A stretch of 64,000 nt of DNA from Gloeopeniophorella convolvens. Taxonomy: Eukaryota > Basidiomycota > Agaricomycetes > Russulales. The translations under genes were made by a program, and so were the position numbers. The notes below the pieces were generated by a model. It worked only from the letters and a program-made list of their open reading frames with translations. It ran no database searches and was not told where the DNA came from. This document shows, one piece after another, positions 57,596-64,000 of this stretch; the first letter of the stretch is position 1, and each line of letters opens with the position of its first letter. The stretch is from NCBI GenBank assembly GCA_022496205.1, contig WTXD01000022.1, forward strand, positions 186,001 to 250,000, read 5' to 3'.

Positions 57596-60049
57596 ATGGC
57601 TGCAACAGTCCGACCGCCAAAGGCAGCCAAGAAGGGCTTTCCCGGCGACAATTCTTCCACTCGGTCCGTCCGCATCCTTCCTCTCTCATTGACCATCCCT
57701 TGACGGCCCCTTCCGTAGCCGTCAGTCCGCCTGGGGCGGCGCACGCCCCTCCCAGTCCTTTTCTCCAGGTCCCAACAACGCTCGTCTGCCCAATGCCCCT
57801 CCCGCCGCACCAGGCCAGGCAGCAGCGACATTTCCTCCACTCGGTCCCTCCACCCCTCCCCCCCGCCAGGACTACAGATCTATCCTACAGAACCTCGCCG
57901 GTCTCACCGTATGTCGCGTTTTTCTTCCGTTCCCCACCGGTTGCATCCTCACGTTCTTTGCCCAAAAGGGGACAATCGTTACCCTTCTTACCAAGACCGG
58001 GAAACGCTATGAGGGGACCATCGCCTCCACTACCGAGAACGAGGGCGATACTACTGGCGTAACCCTGCGGGATGTGAAGAGCTCAATGCCCCTGGCGCCC
58101 CCGTAAAGAACCAATTTTTTATCGCCTCCACCAACATCGACTCTTGGATCCCTGCTTCCACCAATGCCAACGGTTCGGCACAACCAACTCCAGGTTCCCG
58201 TGTAGACGCCAAGGAGGTTTCCTTGCTTCAGACTCTCGCCGGCCTCACCGTACGTGATATGCGTACCGTCTCGTTTCCTACAGCGTTGACATTGATCTCG
58301 AATAGGGCACGACCATCACTCTCGGTACGAAGGCCGCCAAACGCTACGAAGGTGTCATAGCTTCCACCGCCGGAGAGAGAAATACCGCCGGACTCACTCT
58401 TCGCGACGCAAAGGAACTCTCTACTCCCGGAGCTCCGCTTAAAGAGCAGCTCTTCATTCCCGCGTCAGACATTGAGAATTGGTCCTCGGGCCCTGCAGAC
58501 GCTAAGGCCCCGAACGGTGACTGTAAGGGGACCTGCTCTCTTGCTGTATCTTTCCATTCTAAGACATACTCCCGCAGCGTTCAAGACGGACACAGACATT
58601 AGTCAGAAAGTCCCCCGCCGTGAGCGTGAGCTTCAGGCGTGGCAAGCAGACATGTCCCTACCCTCGACTGGCGCGTCTGGTGTAGCCCATAGTCAGCACA
58701 CTGATGATATCACCTTCGGCGCCGGTTCTTCTGGGCATGCCGGCTGGGATCAATTCACTGCTAATGAGAAACTTTTCGGGGTGAAGACTGGCTTTGTCGA
58801 GGAGCTGTATACAACGAAACTGGATCGCTCTGGTGCGGACTTTGCTGAGCGGGAAAAGAGAGCAGCGGCGCTGGCCAACGAGATCATGAGGGTATGTGCA
58901 TCCACCCGCCCCTTTGCAATTGCTGATTGAAGCTGTGCAGGGTACGACGAGCAACCCACACATCCAAGAGGAACGCGTCATGAACAACGTTGATGATAAC
59001 GGAGCCAACGAGGAGGACAAGTGCGTGAACCTCATTAACCCTGGTGCGCCGTTTAACACTGATCGTGTATTCGAAGGTACGGGGCTGTTGTCCGTGGATC
59101 TGGTGCCTACATTCCCCCGGGTGCCCGCAGGACTCTCCCTCCTTCTGTTGTGGTCCCTGCTGCCACCGCGGTCCCTGCCGTAGCTGCGCCTCCCACCAGC
59201 GCCAAGACGCCTGACATTCCCAAGGTGTCCATCAATGCTCCGGATGGCTCTGCTGTGCCCCATTCCGACACCGCTACACCGGCACCGTCTTCGAAAGCAC
59301 CCTCTCCTGCCCCGTCCGGGTCGCAGAAGGTGAGTTGCATGTGGCGGATTTTCAGGGTCCAGTGCGAATCTAATGCACTGCGTTTCAGCCTCCTGCGGAT
59401 GCCCTTCCAGCGTTCCGTGACTTCGTAACGCACGAGAAGCAGCGGCTGACACAGAAGCGCCAGGCACTTGTCAAGAGCGAGCGCGACAAGCGCATGGCGG
59501 ATCTGCTCAAGTTTAGTCAGAGCTTTAAGGTGCGTCGCTTGTCATCTATTCCGTCGTGTCCCGAGTCACTCAAGTCTGTGCTTCTAGTTGAATAAGCCAA
59601 TCCCCGATGACCTTGTCAAAATCCTTGCCAAGGACGAGGACAAGCAGCGTGCCATAATTGAAAAGTCCACCAAAGACGCTGCGTCTACGCAGGCACGTAC
59701 GATCGGTGCCACCGCTGCGCTCAGCGCGACTCCCACAGCGAGTCCCCCTGCGACTGCGACTCCCAACAAGGTTGCGCCCTCCGCATCCGGCAATGTCTCT
59801 GGCAGCAGTTCGAATTCCGCGAAGCTTGTCAGTAGCCCTTCCGTCGCCCCTGCTAAGGCCCCCGCGACCGCCACGTCGAAGACCTCAAGGAGCAGCATGA
59901 TCATCCAGGCTATCCCACCATTCAAAGGCAAGAAATTGGCGCCAGCTCAGCCCGCCGGCTCTGCTGCACCTGCTGCGGCGAGGGCCTCAGCATCGGGTAC
60001 GAGTGTACAATCCACCAAGGCTGCGGATGCTGCTGCTGCTGCTGCCTCT

Positions 60050-60086
<37 letters not shown>

Positions 60087-61325
60087 AGGCAGAGGCGAAG
60101 CTGAACGTGAACGCGTCGTCCTTCAGGCCGAACCCGAAGGCGATCGTGTTCACACCAGTAAGCGTACGTTGCTCTAGACTAGAGATACTGGGCATGATGA
60201 TGACGATGGTGTATACTTAGGCGTCCCCTAACACTGCTGTCGGTGCCTCCGCCAACTCGTCGCCTAAGACCAAGCCTGAAGGGGTACGTCACGATTGCAT
60301 CCACTATTCCAATATCCGTATCCATGTGTACACGCAACTCGTAGCCTTCGACCTCACCCCCTGTCCCCAACCCGTTCTTCGGTAAAGTCGTGCTCAAAAA
60401 GACTCCCGTGCACGTCAAAGACGACTTCAACCCCTTCCGATACAACAAGGTGGCTGAGGCCAGCGCCGTCAGTACGTACCGTCCCTACGCACTGCTGTCT
60501 CCAACGCTGATGGGAGGTTTCGCGGCTAGATGCGATCTGGCCGTACCAGGGCAAGCGGTACATCCAGATGTTTCCCCTGGCCCCGGCGCCGCCGCAACAA
60601 CAGTCGCCGCACATGGTACCCCCTGGCCCCCCGCCGATTCCACCTCCCCCGTACGAGGACGACCAGTCCATTCCCCGCGGGTACGTGTACGCGTATCCTC
60701 CCTATGCCTACGCTGGTCAGGTACGTTACCCGTACCCACATTCGTGAGAGCGCGTCTGAATGGGTCATTCCACAGCCTATGATGCCTGGCATGGCTCCGC
60801 CGCCGCCTGGCGCATACATGCCTGGCCCTTTCATGCAACCCATGCCCTACCCCCCTACCATGCCCCCGCCGAATGGTCAGTACACACGTGATCTGTGTTG
60901 GCATACAACTGAACTCGAGGTCCCATTTGCAGCCATGTATGCCTCACCACAAATGGGCCAGATGCCTCGTATGTCCCTGCGCCTCGTCTAGTTTATTTAC
61001 TCTGATCCGTCTGCAGCCCCTCAAGCATACATGCAAGCCCCTCCCCCCGGTCAGTACCCTCCGCCACCGAACGGCGCAGGCCCCCGTCCCTCCATGCCTC
61101 CGACGCCCATCCCCGCGCACGCACACCCATACTACCATCAAAGCCCACAACGTTCGCCTTTCTCTGGTTTGTGTTGATTCGAGTGACTCACCTACGTTCT
61201 CAGTGCCGCAAGCCGTCCCGTACCAGATGATGATGCCTCCCCCCGGCGCACCCACCGGCCCACCGCACGGTTACGAAGGCGGCCCTGCGCCGCCGGGGTC
61301 CATGGGCGGCGTCGGGCACCCGTGA
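57596..61325 (+). CDS. PBP1: Pbp1/ataxin-2 homologue with duplicated SM domain, LsmAD and PAM2 motif
   Basis: Pbp1 binds poly(A)-binding protein, controls poly(A) tail length and promotes stress-granule formation. The start at 57596 (MAATVRPPKAAKKGFPGDNS) joins RRQSAWGGARPSQSFSPGPN across a 5' intron. The SM-type (ataxin-2 Lsm) domain is present twice in tandem: SILQNLAGLT with GTIVTLLTKTGKRYEGTIAS (near 57875-58190) and LLQTLAGLT with GTTITLGTKAAKRYEGVIAS (near 58225-58480). Each is split by an intron at the same place. The LsmAD domain follows (WDQFTANEKLFGVKTGFVEE, near 58745). A poly-Ala tract (about 60024-60085) precedes the PAM2 motif LNVNASSFRPNPKA (near 60103), then a Pro/Met/Tyr-rich tail ends at 61325. 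The first SM copy contains an apparent one-base frameshift near 58079. At least a dozen introns. Confidence 0.92.
60030..60085 (+). repeat. GCC/GCT trinucleotide repeat coding poly-Ala
   Basis: A run of GCT and GCC codons inside PBP1 encodes about 20 alanines broken by one Ser, just before the PAM2 motif. It is a likely length-variable site. Confidence 0.7.
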
Positions 61326-61664
61326 GGTACGGTGCCGCTCGCCGCCATTGTCTGTCTGTCTTTCCCTGCTTCTTTCTGCTCGGGCGACCCGCACGCGGAT
61401 CGGGGATGCCTGTGTCGCACAGGGGCGCGGCGAGGGGATTGGGGCCCCGGTTCTCTTCTTGCTCCCCTGCTGTCCTGTATCTACGCCGTCCTTGCATTCA
61501 CTCGACGCGTCCATGCACGCGCGCTTGTATCCCATCAGGTGTGACATAAGAAAGTGTACCGCGAGTAAAGTAGAGAGGTCTGAGGGTAGTAAGAGTAAGA
61601 AATATGCAAGGCGAACGAAGGTATACGTGAGACTCGTAAAGTAAAGGGACGACTCTTTTGGCGC
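61326..61664. other. Intergenic, convergent 3' regions
   Basis: About 340 bases between the convergent stops of PBP1 and BUB1. Nothing else seen. Confidence 0.5.
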
Positions 61665-64000
61665 TCAGTCGCCACGGATGACGGACAGCTCGACCTTCTT
61701 CAACAGGCCCTTGAGAGTGTTACTGCTACGGTTGCAGTTCGCCTGCAGCCACGCCTCGATCTCGCCGCGCAGCTCCGCGAGTGCGTCCGTCACTGGCAGC
61801 GCGCCGTCGGGGCGCACGAGGCCCGGGTTGAGCAGCACGTCGAAGAAGCGCGTCCACAGAGTGGTCTGCCAGTAGCGTTTGAACGGCGTCGCGAGCTTGT
61901 AGCGGCCGCCTTCCGCGCGCACGATAGAGCCCACCTCGATATACTTGCCGTACAGCATGCAGTACACAATGCCCGCGAGCCCAAAGTAGTCCGCCTGGAA
62001 CGTCCACGGCCGGCCCTCGCGCATCTCGACGCAGTCGCGCGCGTCGGTCGCCCACTCGGCGATGAACGCCTGCCCGCGCGGGAACATGCGCGTGTCGAGC
62101 GCGCGCCCAAAATCGACGAGCTTGATGCCCTTCGCGTGCCAGCCGCCGCCGCCCTCCGGCTCGTACTGCGCAGCCCACTGCGCGGCCGGCACGCGCTCGA
62201 GCCGCACGAGGCAGTTGTCGATCTTGAGGTCGCCGTGGATGATGCCCGCGCCGTGCAGGCCCTCGAGCAGGCGCAGGAGCTCCGCGGTGAAGAAGGCGAC
62301 GAGCAGCTCGTCGAGGCACGCGCCTGCCTGGGAGATGCCCGCGCTGCCGGCGCGATTGATCATCTCGAGCAGCGAGCCCTGCGTGCAGAGGTCCAGCACG
62401 AGGAAGCTCTCGTCGCGGAAGGTGTGGAGCGCCTGCGGGTGGATCACGGACGCGCGCAGGCGCGCGGGCAGCACTTGGTGCACCTTGCGCAGCATGCGGA
62501 ACTCCCAGACGTTGCGCGGCTTGACGACTTTGATCGCGATGCGGCGCGAGCTGTCTTCGTCGTCGTCATCTTCGTTGTCTCCATCGTCCTTATCGTCGTC
62601 GTCGTCGTCATCTTCGCTGCCTCCGGCCTTAGCCTTGGCTACCCTGGCCGCAAACACGGCTCCGAAACCACCCTCGCCAAGCTTCTCGTACACGTCGAAG
62701 CGTTGGTCCCCAAGCGCCACTGGGAACGTCTGGCCGTTACTGGACACGCGGCCAGACGACCCACTGGGCCTCGTCTGCTTGCGGGCAAACTTCTGCAGGC
62801 CGTCGAGGAGCTGAGAGTCGTGCGGGAAGTGGTGGTGCTCGGGATCTTCCGGGAGGAGAGATAAAAGCGTGGAGATGATCGAGGGTTCGAAGGGGCAGCA
62901 TGGATTTGGGGGGTTGAAAGAGCCCGCGATGGATACCGCGTCGGACAGGCTCAGCGTCCCAGTCTTCTCTTCCACAAACGCAGTGACGGCTTGTAGCTCG
63001 GGGCTCTCCTTGAACGCATGGGCGCTCGGGGCTGCATGCTCATCAGGCAGACGGAATAGTGGTGGTCGTTTGGAGGACGGAGGCTCTTCAAACGACTCGG
63101 ACGAGGAGACTTCGTCCTCTCTCGTCCTTCGGGAATCCAGCTGGGCTCAACGGCAAACGCATTTTCCCTCCGGACCTCCGCTGCTAGTCGCTCTGCTGCC
63201 TCAATGGCGTCGGGCTGAGCGAATCCTCGTTCGACCAGCATAGAATTATCGCTGTCTGCGACGGAGAAGCGGCCGGTCGAAGTATATTCCATCGTCCGCT
63301 CCGTGATGGGAGTCATGACATTGAACTGGCCGAACCGTCCGCCAAGGGGTGCATTGTGAGAAGGTTCGTAATCGTCGATGTACTCTTCGTAGTCGGCATC
63401 GCCATTAGCTGGTTCGTCTTGATAGTCCTCGTCATCGTCATCCCCGTAAACCTCTTGGGGTACCTCTTCTGCTCTCCGGGATGTGACCGTCCCTAGAGGC
63501 GTCCGGCTGCCTAGGATGGTGCGAGCTGGAGCGGGATTGGCATCGTCGACAAAGGGCGTGAAGGCACCCGGCTTCGAGAAGACGGCATCCTTCTCCGGAG
63601 GTCGGCTGAATACCTTGAACGGTGCTTGTGAATCGATCAACGGAGTAAATGCTTTCGATTTGGGTTGAGGGGCATTCTCCGCTACTGCCTGGAAAACAGT
63701 ACCTCCTCCTTGTAGCTGTGGTGGTTTCTTCATCTGCTGAATGTCTGCCTTTGGTGCGGGAGTGAAGACTTTGGAGAACACATTTGGTGGGGCGCTGTCA
63801 TTCGCTTTCGACGCTGGAGCCGGCCTAGCAGCCCCAACATCTTTGTAAGCCAACGCTTTGCGTCCAGGCGCGGATGTCAGTCCCGTTTGTCGAGCTTGAG
63901 GATCGGCATCAACGAAAGGTTTGAACTTCAAGCGCATGGTCAGCCTTTGATCTGCAGACAAGGACATATGCGCACTTTCGGCGGGGCAGCGTTTTCCTTT
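61665..64000 (-). CDS. BUB1: Spindle-checkpoint kinase Bub1, 5' part off the window
   Basis: Bub1 is a kinetochore Ser/Thr kinase that phosphorylates histone H2A and recruits checkpoint proteins. The frame is open at the right edge, so the N-terminal TPR/Mad3-like part is missing. The visible region has a disordered middle (RTILGSRTPLGTVTSRRAEE; acidic YGDDDDEDYQDEP), then FKESPELQAVTAFVEEKTGT and the kinase: Gly loop LGEGGFGAVFAA (near 62680), RRIAIKVVKP (ATP Lys), SFLVLDLCTQGSLLEMINRA, catalytic loop GIIHGDLKIDN (near 62225), VDFGRALD (near 62120), and LLNPGLVRPDGALPVTDALA. The stop is at 61665. An Asp-rich stretch (near 62540-62625) is inserted between the Gly loop and the ATP Lys. Near 63116-63126 the frame changes; this is either a frameshift or a very short intron. 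Confidence 0.9.

Noticed and set aside
57256..58062. 268-codon plus-strand frame over the PBP1 start
   Set aside because: It is a shadow of the pyrimidine-rich leader and of PBP1 exons in another frame; the real frame has the conserved Lsm domain.
62062..62864. Long plus-strand frames opposite the Bub1 kinase
   Set aside because: They are antisense shadows caused by high GC third positions; the kinase is on the minus strand.
1..64000. CRISPR arrays, operons, bacterial ribosome binding sites, secondary-metabolite clusters
   Set aside because: No regularly spaced repeats, no polycistronic layout and no polyketide or peptide synthase genes are present; the window is eukaryotic.

Overview
This window looks like a nuclear contig from a filamentous basidiomycete, most likely an Agaricomycete. 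Genes are dense and eukaryotic and lie on both strands. Almost all are cut by many introns of about 45-60 bases with GT...AG ends, and the proteins are fungal orthologues: Svf1, Acl4, Sqt1, Snu66/SART1, Pbp1, a Rom-type RhoGEF and Bub1. The genus cannot be told from the sequence alone. There are no operons, rRNA genes, CRISPR arrays or convincing tRNA genes.

Layout. 1-3861 (+) is a telomerase reverse transcriptase whose 5' part lies off the left edge. It converges on a secreted S10 serine carboxypeptidase (4067-5760, -). Next come RNase H2 subunit A (6600-7834, -), an unassigned small protein (8087-8842, -), a basic coiled-coil protein (9205-11309, +), an RMND1/DUF155 mitochondrial protein (11463-12867, -), the Rpl4 chaperone Acl4 (13197-14562, -) and an orphan gene (14830-16135, +). 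They are followed by Svf1 (16315-17755, +), an Oma1-type M48 protease (18177-20105, +) and the tri-snRNP protein Snu66/SART1 (20533-23415, -).

The carbon-use part holds an intron-rich GH13 alpha-amylase (24045-26569, +) convergent with an MFS sugar transporter (26682-29176, -). A gene-poor stretch of about 3.2 kb follows. Then come a Ser-rich GPI-anchored wall protein (32426-33497, -), a TDP2-like phosphodiesterase with a frameshift (34634-35562, -), a protein disulfide isomerase (35882-37553, -) and, divergently, the Rpl10 chaperone Sqt1 (38199-39678, +). A secreted beta-propeller protein (40681-42326, +), a RhoGEF (42700-46313, -), a long intronless disordered protein (46625-48829, +), an MDR-family NADPH oxidoreductase (49302-50761, +) and an aquaporin (50992-52535, -) complete this part.

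52536-57595 has no supportable gene but contains two short non-autonomous elements with terminal inverted repeats and TA target duplications. The right end has Pbp1/ataxin-2 (57596-61325, +), convergent with the spindle-checkpoint kinase Bub1 (61665-64000, -), whose N-terminus lies off the right edge.

Most genes are conserved housekeeping functions: telomere and genome maintenance, ribosome assembly, splicing, ER folding, mitochondrial quality control and cell-wall signalling. The least ordinary observations are a tandemly duplicated SM/Lsm domain in the ataxin-2 homologue, a 4-nt micro-exon in the amylase, two adjacent TA-flanked MITEs, and apparent single-base frameshifts in otherwise well-conserved genes that may be assembly errors. 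I found no clear sign of a wholly new multi-gene system.
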